From NCBI RefSeq assembly GCF_035304305.1, contig NZ_DATGQG010000037.1, positions 1 to 20,381 of the forward strand: DNA of 20,381 bases, in the 5' to 3' direction. Shown in pieces: positions 14,739-20,381 of the stretch. The position numbers and the translations under genes were made by a program. Numbering within the stretch: the first letter of the stretch is position 1; the number at the start of each line of letters is the position of its first letter. The stretch comes from Ferrovibrio sp035304305. GTDB lineage: Bacteria; Pseudomonadota; Alphaproteobacteria; Ferrovibrionales; Ferrovibrionaceae. The notes under the pieces were generated by a model, which saw nothing but the letters and a program-made list of their open reading frames with translations, was not told the DNA's origin and ran no database searches.

Positions 14739-15998
14739 TCAGGCCGCCATGCGGTTGGCGTATTCGGTGCTGGCGCCGTCTCGGTTCTTTTCCCGCTTCA
14801 GACCGGGCACCGGGTGGCCGCCTTCCGTCTGCAGCCGGTATTCCTCGCCCAGCTCACTGCGCGCCTGTTCGATCACCTGTTCGCTCGGCACCCCGCCCTT
14901 ATTGACGACGCCCTGATAGTCGAAGTAGCGGTGATCCGCCGGCAGGTCGGAGACCGGCATGAACTCGCTTTCACTGGACGTGAGATCGACCTGTTCGGCC
15001 AGGACCTTGCGCAGATAGGCCTTGTTCTCCTGGAACAGCAGCGGCTCCTCCAGGGCCTTTGGCAGCATCTCTTCCGGATCGCGGTTCTCGATCTGGCGCA
15101 TCATCTCGCAGGCGATGCGCAGATGCTCGATTTCCATGTTGAGATGGAGTTCGTAAAGCGCCTTCACCCGCTTGTCCGGCTCCTGCTCCATGAAGGACCA
15201 GTAGAGCCAGCATTCGTTGTATTCGTGCATCACCAGATTGGTCAGCCAGCTCGCCGTCGGATCGAGGATCGATTCGTAATGACTGACATGCTGCTCCTCG
15301 ATCTCGGCGATCTCGGCATAGAGACCACGAGCCAGCATTTCCTGCGGCCGGTTGCCGATCGTCATGTAGAAGTTCATCGTCTGCTGCTCGGCCGCCATAA
15401 CCGTCAGCGCGTTCAGGATCGATTGCGGGTCGGCGGCCAGCGCGGTCATCGGGCGGCGGATTTCGTCGCGCGGATCGCGGTGCTCGAAGATGGTCGGCCG
15501 GCCGGGCATGATCTCGGTCAGCCCGCCGACGATCTTCTCGGCCTTCTTGTCGCTCTCGATCAGCGCCATCAGGTTGGCGTAGCGGTAGAGGTGGTCGAAA
15601 TCCTCCAGCAGGCCGAATTCGTAGACCTGCTTCAGATAGGCGTCCGGCTCGTGCTGGGCGACCCAGGCGGTGAGATCGACCGCCACCTGCTCGTAGCCGA
15701 TGGTGACTTCCAGCGTCGATTCATCGCCGGGAATCAGCCAGTTGATCGCCTTCTGCTGCTGTGCCTCGGCGCGCCGCACCAGCGCCAGCTGCTGCTTGAT
15801 CTTCGGATCGGCCGTATGGCGCGCCATGGTGTGGGAGAACATCACCGCCTCGACCTCGATGCCGTTCATCACGATGCCGCGGCAGCGGCTGTAGGGATGT
15901 ACGGTTTCCTTGTCGTAGGGCTTTACGTTCAGTTCCGACCAGTTGCGGAACTGCTTCTCCAGCGGAATGCCGCGTTCGCGCAGGGGATTGAAGGCCAT
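14739..15998 (-). CDS. Predicted tandem ferritin-like di-iron protein
   Basis: I do not recognise a named family for this 419-residue protein, but the residue pattern is that of ferritin-like four-helix bundles, twice. The second unit has Glu204, Glu234-x2-His237, Glu259 and Glu289-x2-His292. The first unit has Glu48, Glu78-x2-Gln81, Glu103 and Asp133-x2-His136, each exactly 156 residues earlier. EPD (117-119 and 273-275), Lys123/279, Tyr-Glu 126-127/282-283 and Leu137/293 also repeat at that offset. Unit 2 therefore has a canonical diiron set; unit 1 has two substitutions. No signal peptide or membrane segment is seen. GGAGAG lies about 8 bases before the ATG. It heads an operon with the hemerythrin behind an EcfG-type promoter. 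Possible roles are iron storage, peroxide removal or an oxidase activity; none is proven. Confidence 0.8.
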   Translation of the reverse strand: MAFNPLRERGIPLEKQFRNWSELNVKPYDKETVHPYSRCRGIVMNGIEVEAVMFSHTMARHTADPKIKQQLALVRRAEAQQQKAINWLIPGDESTLEVTIGYEQVAVDLTAWVAQHEPDAYLKQVYEFGLLEDFDHLYRYANLMALIESDKKAEKIVGGLTEIMPGRPTIFEHRDPRDEIRRPMTALAADPQSILNALTVMAAEQQTMNFYMTIGNRPQEMLARGLYAEIAEIEEQHVSHYESILDPTASWLTNLVMHEYNECWLYWSFMEQEPDKRVKALYELHLNMEIEHLRIACEMMRQIENRDPEEMLPKALEEPLLFQENKAYLRKVLAEQVDLTSSESEFMPVSDLPADHRYFDYQGVVNKGGVPSEQVIEQARSELGEEYRLQTEGGHPVPGLKREKNRDGASTEYANRMAA

Positions 15999-16048
15999 GT
16001 TGCTCTCTCCGGAAATGGGGCGACCGATGCGTGACCGGTGGAGAGCAC

Positions 16049-16073
16049 AACGGCATCTGCCGCCGCCTGTTCC
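16049..16073 (-). promoter_or_regulatory. EcfG (general stress response) promoter of the di-iron operon
   Basis: On the minus strand GGAAC (16073-16069) is followed by exactly 16 bases and CGTT (16052-16049). This matches the GGAAC-N16/17-CGTT consensus known for the alphaproteobacterial stress sigma factor EcfG/SigT/RpoE4. Transcription would start near 16042, giving a leader of about 45 bases that contains the GGAGAG ribosome binding site before the ATG at 15998. Confidence 0.7.
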
Positions 16074-16114
16074 GCCGCTGATTAAAAAGTTTCCAGAGAA
16101 TGCGGTGAAAGGGC

Positions 16115-16564
16115 CTACTGGGCCGCGTCCTGCGCTGCTGCCCGGGCGACGATGGCCGCGAAAGCTTCCGGATTGTTGCGCTTCAGATGACCGGCAAGTT
16201 CCGGCTGCTTCTCGGCGGACCAGCGCGCCAGCGCATGCAGCACCGGCTTGAGCGAGGCGCCGAGATCGGTCAGCCAGTATTCCACCTTCGGCGGCACCGC
16301 GGCATGCACCCGGCGGCCGACCAGACCGGCGGCCTCAAGCGCACGGAGTTGCTTGGTCAGCTCCTTCTGCGTGATCAGCGGGATGGCGCGCGCGAGTTCG
16401 CTGAAACGCAGCGGCTCGCCCCGGGCCTGGGCGAGGGTCAGAATGGTGGGCACCGCCCATTTGTTGGCGATGAGCTCCAGGGTGACGCCGATCATGTGCG
16501 CGCAGAGCGGCTGGCCGTCTTCGGTGAGGGCCCGGCGGAAATCGAGCGGAGCCTTGGTATCCAT
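16115..16564 (-). CDS. HxlR-family transcriptional regulator
   Basis: This 149-residue winged-helix protein of the HxlR (MarR-related) family regulates transcription, often in response to electrophiles or quinones. The core is LCAHMIGVTLELIANKWAVPTILTL, LRFSELARAIPLITQKELTKQLRALEAAGLV and VEYWLTDLGASLKPVL. Cys21 is the only cysteine and sits at the position of the conserved redox-sensing Cys of the family. The ATG at 16564 is chosen over an upstream TTG at 16600 because the extra 12 residues are not family-like; no Shine-Dalgarno precedes it, and a good -10 (TATACT) places the transcript start at about the ATG, suggesting a leaderless message. It is divergent from the GST gene and very likely controls it through the operator between them. 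Confidence 0.9.
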   Translation of the reverse strand: MDTKAPLDFRRALTEDGQPLCAHMIGVTLELIANKWAVPTILTLAQARGEPLRFSELARAIPLITQKELTKQLRALEAAGLVGRRVHAAVPPKVEYWLTDLGASLKPVLHALARWSAEKQPELAGHLKRNNPEAFAAIVARAAAQDAAQ

Positions 16565-16570
16565 TTGGCA

Positions 16571-16600
16571 AGTATAGAGGCTCAAGGTGCCTGCTTGCAA
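16571..16600 (-). promoter_or_regulatory. Promoter of hxlR
   Basis: On the minus strand TTGCAA (16600-16595) is the -35, an 18-base spacer follows, and TATACT (16576-16571) is a 5/6 -10. The predicted start is at about 16564, the A of the hxlR ATG. The -35 is palindromic and is shared with a weaker plus-strand promoter (TTGCAA 16595-16600, 17 bases, TATCCC 16618-16623) that would serve the GST gene. Confidence 0.5.
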
Positions 16601-16618
16601 TTAGATACTATTGAGCCT
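16578..16618. promoter_or_regulatory. Symmetric operator between hxlR and the GST gene
   Basis: AGGCTCAA (16578-16585) and TTGAGCCT (16611-16618) form a perfect 8-bp inverted repeat, 33 bp apart centre to centre, about three helical turns. The dyad is centred at 16598, practically on the palindromic TTGCAA -35 at 16595-16600. One arm abuts the hxlR -10 and the other abuts the GST -10, so a bound dimer pair would block both. HxlR is the obvious candidate ligand. Confidence 0.6.
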
Positions 16619-16667
16619 ATCCCTCTGATCCGGCAGTCATGTGCCGATACCAGGAGGAAAACAGACA

Positions 16668-17318
16668 ATGGCCAAGCTCGACTTCCACTTCTCGCCCGGC
16701 GCCTGCTCGCTCGCCACCCATATCGCTCTGGAGGAGGCCGGCGCAACCTTCACGCCGAAGCCGACCTATACGCGCAAGGGCCAGACCCGCACGCCGGAAT
16801 ACCTGGCGCTGAATCCGAAGGGCAAGGTTCCGCTGCTGATCGTGGACGGCAAGCCGCTGACCGAGAACACTGCCATCCTCACCTTTCTCAGCCGCAGCTA
16901 TCCCAATGCGAAGCTGCTGCCGGCCGGCGATGCGCTGAAGGAAGCCGAGGCGCTGTCGTTCATCGCCTGGTGCGCCTCCGGCGTACATCCGGTGATGAGC
17001 CGCTTCTTCGGCCCGCAGAATTTCTGCGACCTGCCGGACAGCGCGGACAACGTGAAGGCGCTGGCGGCCAAGGCCACCGCGGCCAACTTCGCCCTCATCG
17101 AAAAGGCGCTCGAGGGCAAGGACTGGGTCTTCGGCGAATGGTCGGTGGCGGACGCCTATATCTTCGTCTTCTACAACTGGGCCACCAAGCTCGGTCTCGA
17201 TGTCTCTCAGTATCCGAATTACGGCAAGCATTTCGAGCGCATGAAGCAGCGGCCCGCCGTGCAGCGCGCGCTGGCCCGCGAGGCCGAGGCGCTCGCGGCC
17301 ATGGACAAGGCTGCGTAA
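16668..17318 (+). CDS. Glutathione S-transferase family protein
   Basis: This 216-residue cytosolic GST probably conjugates or reduces electrophiles with glutathione. The N-terminal thioredoxin-like domain has FSPGACSLATHIALEEAG with Cys13 where beta-class GSTs carry their catalytic cysteine, the cis-proline site GKVPLL (52-57) and the glutathione-binding TENTAI (65-70). The C-terminal helical domain contains WVFGEWSVADAYIFVF, matching the conserved N-capping region. The ATG at 16668 has AGGAGG (16652-16657) ten bases upstream; an in-frame ATG-like extension to 16641 is not family-like. Regulation is expected from the divergent HxlR protein. A strong terminator follows. Confidence 0.93.
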   Translation: MAKLDFHFSPGACSLATHIALEEAGATFTPKPTYTRKGQTRTPEYLALNPKGKVPLLIVDGKPLTENTAILTFLSRSYPNAKLLPAGDALKEAEALSFIAWCASGVHPVMSRFFGPQNFCDLPDSADNVKALAAKATAANFALIEKALEGKDWVFGEWSVADAYIFVFYNWATKLGLDVSQYPNYGKHFERMKQRPAVQRALAREAEALAAMDKAA

Positions 17319-17340
17319 CCGGCAGCCGGCCCATCAGCAG

Positions 17341-17370
17341 AACGGCGGGGAAGTAAATCCCCGCCGTTTC
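17341..17370 (+). terminator. Intrinsic terminator after the GST gene
   Basis: An 11-bp perfect stem (17341-17351 with 17358-17368) encloses the loop AGTAAA. The T-tract is short (TTT then CCC). It separates the GST transcript from the downstream DoxX gene, which then needs its own promoter. Confidence 0.75.
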
Positions 17371-17453
17371 CCGATTAACGATGGTAGTCTGTGCAGGCGG
17401 CGATTCGAAAAAATTCGCGCCGCACCGGCTTCCACAAAAAACGGAAATCCAAA

Positions 17454-17852
17454 ATGGCCTTCATCGAAAAGTTCGGTCCCGTGATCGGACGCATCCTGAT
17501 CGCCCTGCTGTTCATTCCTGCCGGCTTCGGCAAGATCGGCGGCTTCGAGGGCACGGTCGGCTACATTGCCTCGAAGGGCATTCCGCTGCCGCAGGTGGCG
17601 GCGGCCGGTACGATCTTCGTCGAACTCGTGGTCGGCATCGCGCTGCTGATCGGCTTCAAGGCGCGCTATGCCGCACTGATCCTCGCCATCTTCACCGTGG
17701 CGGCGGCGGTGCTGTTCCACAATTACTGGGCGTTCCCGGCGGAACAGGTCGCGGCGCAGAAGATCAATTTCTTCAAGAATCTCGCCATTACCGGCGGCCT
17801 GCTCTTCGTGGCCGCCTTCGGACCCGGTCCGCTGTCGCTCGACAAGCGCTGA
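17454..17852 (+). CDS. DoxX family membrane protein
   Basis: This 132-residue inner-membrane protein of the DoxX family has four predicted transmembrane helices: about 9-26 (IGRILIALLFIPAGFGKI), 46-66, 70-90 and 106-125. The AGFGKI stretch in helix 1 and the acidic residue in FVELVVGIALLIGF of helix 2 are family hallmarks. DoxX proteins are linked to redox and thiol stress in other bacteria; the exact activity here is unknown. The start at 17454 has only a weak GGAA upstream; the frame is open back to 17391 but that stretch is not family-like. A bulged GC hairpin (17397-17423) sits in the leader. It may belong functionally with the GST and HxlR genes, although a terminator separates it from the GST gene. 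Confidence 0.9.
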   Translation: MAFIEKFGPVIGRILIALLFIPAGFGKIGGFEGTVGYIASKGIPLPQVAAAGTIFVELVVGIALLIGFKARYAALILAIFTVAAAVLFHNYWAFPAEQVAAQKINFFKNLAITGGLLFVAAFGPGPLSLDKR

Positions 17853-17859
17853 CACATCC

Positions 17860-17884
17860 GCGAGGCGGCGTCAGGCCGCCTCGC
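17860..17884 (+). terminator. Hairpin terminator between doxX and the LysR gene
   Basis: GCGAGGCGGC (17860-17869) and GCCGCCTCGC (17875-17884) form a 10-bp perfect stem with loop GTCAG. On the plus strand a CT-rich tail (CCTTCTTCTTC) follows, an imperfect U-tract. The stop codon of the convergent LysR gene lies in the loop (17871-17873), so the stem overlaps its last codons. Confidence 0.55.
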
Positions 17885-18791
17885 CCTTCTTCTTCGCCTT
17901 CTTCGTCGAAACATCCTCGATCAGCCATTCGCGCATCGCCTTGATGCGCGGCGCATCGGCCATGTGCTCGAGGCAGACGAACCAGTAGGCGTTGGTGAGC
18001 GGCAGGGTCGTGTCGAAGAGCTTGACCAGCCGCCCGCCGGCCACCTCCTCGGCCACCAGTTCGGGATCCATCACGGCAACGCCCATGCCCTGCACCGCGG
18101 CCTGGATCGCGTAGGAGCGGGTTTCGAACATCGGCCCGATATTGGGATCGATGCCGTTCTCGCCGACTGCGCTGAGCCAGATGCGCCAGTCGTCGCGGCG
18201 GTTCTGCGAATGCAGCAGCTTGTGGCTGGCCAGGTCCGCCGGCTCGCGGATCAGCCTGGCGAATTTCGGATGCGCCACCGGCACCAGCGATTCAGAGAAC
18301 AGCCGCGTCGCCTTCAGCCCCGGCCAGTTGCCGTCGCCATGGCGGATCGCACAGTCGATCCCCTCATGTTCCAGATCGGCCGGCTTGATCGAGGTGGTGA
18401 TCCGCACCTCGATGTCGGGATAGCTCTCCTGGAACCGCGGCAGGCGCGGGATGAACCAGCGCATGGCGAAGGTCGAGAGCATGGAGACGGTGAGTGTGCC
18501 CTCGCCGCGGCGCGCCTCCAGCTTGCTGAGCGCGGAGGCCAGATGGTCGAAGCCTTCCTGCACGTCGGGCAGGATCAGCTGCCCCTCGGTGGAGAGCACC
18601 AGCCCCTTGCGGGTGCGGCGGAACAGCGGCACGCCCAGCAGTTCCTCCAGCTGGCGGATCTGGTGGCTGATCGCCGACAGGGTGACCGAGAGCTCCTCGG
18701 CGGCGGCGGTGAAATTGAGATGCCGGCCGGCGGCTTCGAAGGCCTTGAGGGCATTGAGCGGCAGCAGACGGCGGCTGGGCAGGTGGGCCAT
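17871..18791 (-). CDS. LysR-family regulator, GcvA-like
   Basis: This 306-residue LysR regulator belongs to the GcvA-like group, shown by RRLLPLNALKAFEAAGRHLNFT at the N-terminus and the winged helix-turn-helix at about 27-60 (AAAEELSVTLSAISHQIRQLEE, then GVPLFRR). The effector domain runs from about 92 to 295. The C-terminus carries a short lysine-rich tail (TKKAKKKGE). Family members control diverse metabolic genes, so the target cannot be deduced; glycine cleavage genes are not nearby. It is divergent from leuC with about 150 bases between, so leuC is a candidate target. The ATG at 18791 matches the family start; no strong Shine-Dalgarno is seen. Confidence 0.9.
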   Translation of the reverse strand: MAHLPSRRLLPLNALKAFEAAGRHLNFTAAAEELSVTLSAISHQIRQLEELLGVPLFRRTRKGLVLSTEGQLILPDVQEGFDHLASALSKLEARRGEGTLTVSMLSTFAMRWFIPRLPRFQESYPDIEVRITTSIKPADLEHEGIDCAIRHGDGNWPGLKATRLFSESLVPVAHPKFARLIREPADLASHKLLHSQNRRDDWRIWLSAVGENGIDPNIGPMFETRSYAIQAAVQGMGVAVMDPELVAEEVAGGRLVKLFDTTLPLTNAYWFVCLEHMADAPRIKAMREWLIEDVSTKKAKKKGEAA

Positions 18792-18835
18792 GAGAATCTT
18801 TTAAGCCGGGGGCGAATTTAAATCCAGCCGAGCCG

Positions 18836-18943
18836 ATGGAACAGCCACTGGACTATGGCGCCCCACTCCTGTTGAATCCCGCCTTCCCGAGGCAGAATGC
18901 CTCGCATTTTCGCCAAGTTCAGACCAGCAAGAGACCGATATGA
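18836..18943 (+). CDS. Possible leucine-rich leader ORF upstream of leuC
   Basis: An ATG-initiated frame of 35 codons ends in a TGA that overlaps the leuC start (ATGA). Codons 11-13 are CTC CTG TTG, three leucines in a row (18866-18874), and another CTG is codon 5. A hairpin begins 13 bases after the leucine run, the geometry expected for ribosome-stalling attenuation. No convincing Shine-Dalgarno precedes the ATG, and open frames of this length are common in GC-rich DNA, so this is tentative. It may also simply couple translation into leuC. Confidence 0.3.
   Translation: MEQPLDYGAPLLLNPAFPRQNASHFRQVQTSKRPI
18888..18910 (+). promoter_or_regulatory. Terminator-like hairpin in the leuC leader
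   Basis: CGAGGCA (18888-18894) pairs perfectly with TGCCTCG (18898-18904) around a GAA loop, followed by CATTTT (18905-18910). It lies 30 bases before leuC. It could be a weak attenuator, but a possible promoter (TTGAAT 18872-18877, CAGAAT 18893-18898, 15-base spacer) overlaps it and offers another explanation. Confidence 0.4.
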
Positions 18944-20352
18944 CCGCGCCCCGCACGCTTTACGACAAGATCTGGGACAGCCATCTGGTGGATATGGATG
19001 CCGATGGCAACGGCCTCATCTATATCGACCTGCATCTGGTCCATGAGGTTACCTCGCCCCAGGCCTTTGCCGGCCTGAGGGCTGCCGGCCGCAAGGTCCG
19101 CCGCCCCGACCGCACGGTGGCCGTGCCGGACCACAACGTCCCGACCACCCCGGACCGCGCCCAGTTCGTCTTCTCCGATGACGAGGCCCGCATCCAGGTC
19201 GAAACGCTGGACCGCAACGCGAAGGAATTCGGCGTCCGCTACTACCCGATGAACGATATCAACCAGGGTATCGTGCATATCGTCGGGCCGGAGCAGGGCT
19301 TCACCCAGCCGGGCATGACCATCGTCTGCGGCGACAGCCATACCTCGACCCACGGCGCCTTCGGCAGCCTGGCCTTCGGCATTGGCACCTCGGAAGTCGA
19401 GCATGTGCTGGCGACCCAAACCCTGCCGCAACGCAAGGCCAGGAACATGAAGGTCAACATCGAGGGCGAGCTGGGTCCGGGCGTCACCGCCAAGGACATC
19501 ATCCTTGCCGTCATCGGCAAGATCGGCACTGCCGGCGGCACCGGCTATGTCATGGAATATACCGGCAGTGCCATCCGCAGCCTCTCGATGGAAGGCCGCA
19601 TGACGGTCTGCAACATGTCGATCGAAGCCGGCGCCCGCGCCGGGCTGATCGCGCCGGACGAGAAGACCTTCGAATACCTGAAGGGCCGTCCGCATGCCCC
19701 GAAGGGTGCCGCCTGGGAGCAGGCGCTGGCCTGGTGGAAGACCCTGCCCAGCGACGAGGGCGCGCATTATGACGCGGTGGTCGAGCTGAAGGCCTCCGAA
19801 ATCGCGCCGCACATCACCTGGGGCACCAGCCCGCAGGACGTGGCGCCGATCACCGGCGCCGTGCCGAATCCCGCCGAGGTGAAGGACGAGCAGAAGCGCG
19901 CCGCCCTGGAGCGCGCGCTCAGCTATATGGGCCTGACGCCGGGCCAGAAGCTGGAAGAGGTTCCGGTGCAGCGCGTCTTCATCGGCTCCTGCACCAATGG
20001 CCGCATCGAGGACCTGCGGGCGGCGGCCGCCGTTGCCAAGGGACGCAAGGTGGCGGCCGGCGTGCAGGCCATGGTGGTGCCCGGCTCGGGTCTGGTGAAG
20101 CACCAGGCCGAGGAGGAAGGTCTGGACAGGATATTCCTGGAGGCCGGCTTCGAGTGGCGCGAACCGGGCTGCTCGATGTGCCTGGCGATGAACGCCGACC
20201 GGCTGAAGCCGGAGGAGCGCTGCGCCTCCACCTCCAACCGCAATTTCGAGGGCCGTCAGGGCCCGCGCGGCCGCACCCATCTGATGAGCCCGGCAATGGC
20301 GGCTGCCGCCGCCGTCACCGGCAAGCTCGCCGACGTGCGCAAGTTCATCTGA
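18940..20352 (+). CDS. leuC: 3-isopropylmalate dehydratase large subunit
   Basis: LeuC is the aconitase-family subunit that, with LeuD, isomerises 2-isopropylmalate to 3-isopropylmalate in leucine synthesis. The 470-residue protein has the expected length. It begins with TLYDKIWDSHLV and shows HLVHEVTSPQAF, VPDHNVPT, GDSHTSTHGAFGSLAFGIGTSEVEHVLATQTL and the three 4Fe-4S ligands Cys351 (GSCTNGR), Cys411 and Cys414 (GCSMCLAMN). STSNRNFEGRQG near the end is the substrate-binding arginine region. The ATG at 18940 has only a weak GAGA upstream. leuD follows 18 bases after the stop, as is usual in this class. Confidence 0.97.
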   Translation: MTAPRTLYDKIWDSHLVDMDADGNGLIYIDLHLVHEVTSPQAFAGLRAAGRKVRRPDRTVAVPDHNVPTTPDRAQFVFSDDEARIQVETLDRNAKEFGVRYYPMNDINQGIVHIVGPEQGFTQPGMTIVCGDSHTSTHGAFGSLAFGIGTSEVEHVLATQTLPQRKARNMKVNIEGELGPGVTAKDIILAVIGKIGTAGGTGYVMEYTGSAIRSLSMEGRMTVCNMSIEAGARAGLIAPDEKTFEYLKGRPHAPKGAAWEQALAWWKTLPSDEGAHYDAVVELKASEIAPHITWGTSPQDVAPITGAVPNPAEVKDEQKRAALERALSYMGLTPGQKLEEVPVQRVFIGSCTNGRIEDLRAAAAVAKGRKVAAGVQAMVVPGSGLVKHQAEEEGLDRIFLEAGFEWREPGCSMCLAMNADRLKPEERCASTSNRNFEGRQGPRGRTHLMSPAMAAAAAVTGKLADVRKFI

Positions 20353-20370
20353 GCCGGGAGAGGACAGATC

Positions 20371-20381
20371 ATGGAAAAGTT
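20371..20381 (+). CDS. leuD: Start of leuD (3-isopropylmalate dehydratase small subunit), cut by the window end
   Basis: Only ATG GAA AAG and two more bases are present. The usual LeuD N-terminus is MEKF, the gap after leuC is 18 bases, and GGGAGAGGA (20356-20364) is a strong Shine-Dalgarno six bases upstream, so the call rests mainly on position. Confidence 0.75.

Noticed and set aside
14178..16034. Plus-strand open frame of 618 codons opposite the hemerythrin and ferritin-like genes
   Set aside because: It spans two well-supported minus-strand genes and their junction and shows no domain of its own.
16100..16118. GGCC/GGCC hairpin at the end of hxlR as a terminator
   Set aside because: Four pairs and a broken T-tract are insufficient.
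18838..18862. Second EcfG-type promoter (GGAAC-N16-CGCC) upstream of leuC
   Set aside because: The -10 is CGCC instead of CGTT, two mismatches in four, and it coincides with the putative leader ORF start.

Overview
The window is GC-rich chromosomal DNA from an alphaproteobacterium, most like Rhodospirillales and relatives. Supporting signs are the ffh-rpsP-rimM-trmD-rplS block, Ala/Lys-rich C-terminal tails on S16 and L19, a MeaB-type GTPase, leuC followed by leuD, a GcvA-like LysR regulator, and a promoter matching the alphaproteobacterial general-stress sigma factor (EcfG) consensus. No tRNA, rRNA, CRISPR array or transposase gene was seen.

Layout. (1) 1-81 is the tail of an unidentified gene. 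(2) 82-1881 is a visibly AT-richer island with a convergent, 8-bp-overlapping pair: a DUF5131 (phage Gp37/Gp68, three-Cys-motif) protein and its partner TcmP, which looks like a Rossmann methyltransferase. A near-consensus promoter and then an intrinsic-terminator hairpin lie in front of the first gene. (3) 1882-3970, minus strand: an alpha/beta hydrolase of the MetX-like group and the GTPase meaB. (4) 4085-5572, plus strand: an unrecognised helical protein and a secreted DUF3108 protein. (5) 5764-9334: the core translation and secretion block ffh, rpsP, rimM, trmD, rplS, closed by a clear terminator. (6) 9537-18791: an accessory block lying between rplS and leuC. It holds a 1,500-residue double hybrid histidine kinase, a minus-strand operon of two di-iron proteins, a divergent hxlR/gst pair with a symmetric operator, a DoxX protein and a LysR regulator. 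(7) 18940-end: leuC and the first codons of leuD, with a possible leucine-rich leader ORF.

The most interesting part is the minus-strand operon at 16073-14052. An EcfG-type promoter (GGAAC-N16-CGTT) precedes a 419-residue protein that I read as two tandem ferritin-like four-helix bundles. All six predicted ligand positions recur at an exact offset of 156 residues. Three bases after it comes a hemerythrin whose first 74 residues have no acidic residue and resemble a histone H1 tail. Together they suggest a stress-induced, possibly nucleoid-associated di-iron system, which is inference. The kinase ends tail-to-tail with this operon, 3 bp away.

The GST, DoxX and HxlR genes look like a small electrophile/redox detoxification unit. 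The HxlR protein has a single N-terminal cysteine and probably senses the signal that induces the GST.
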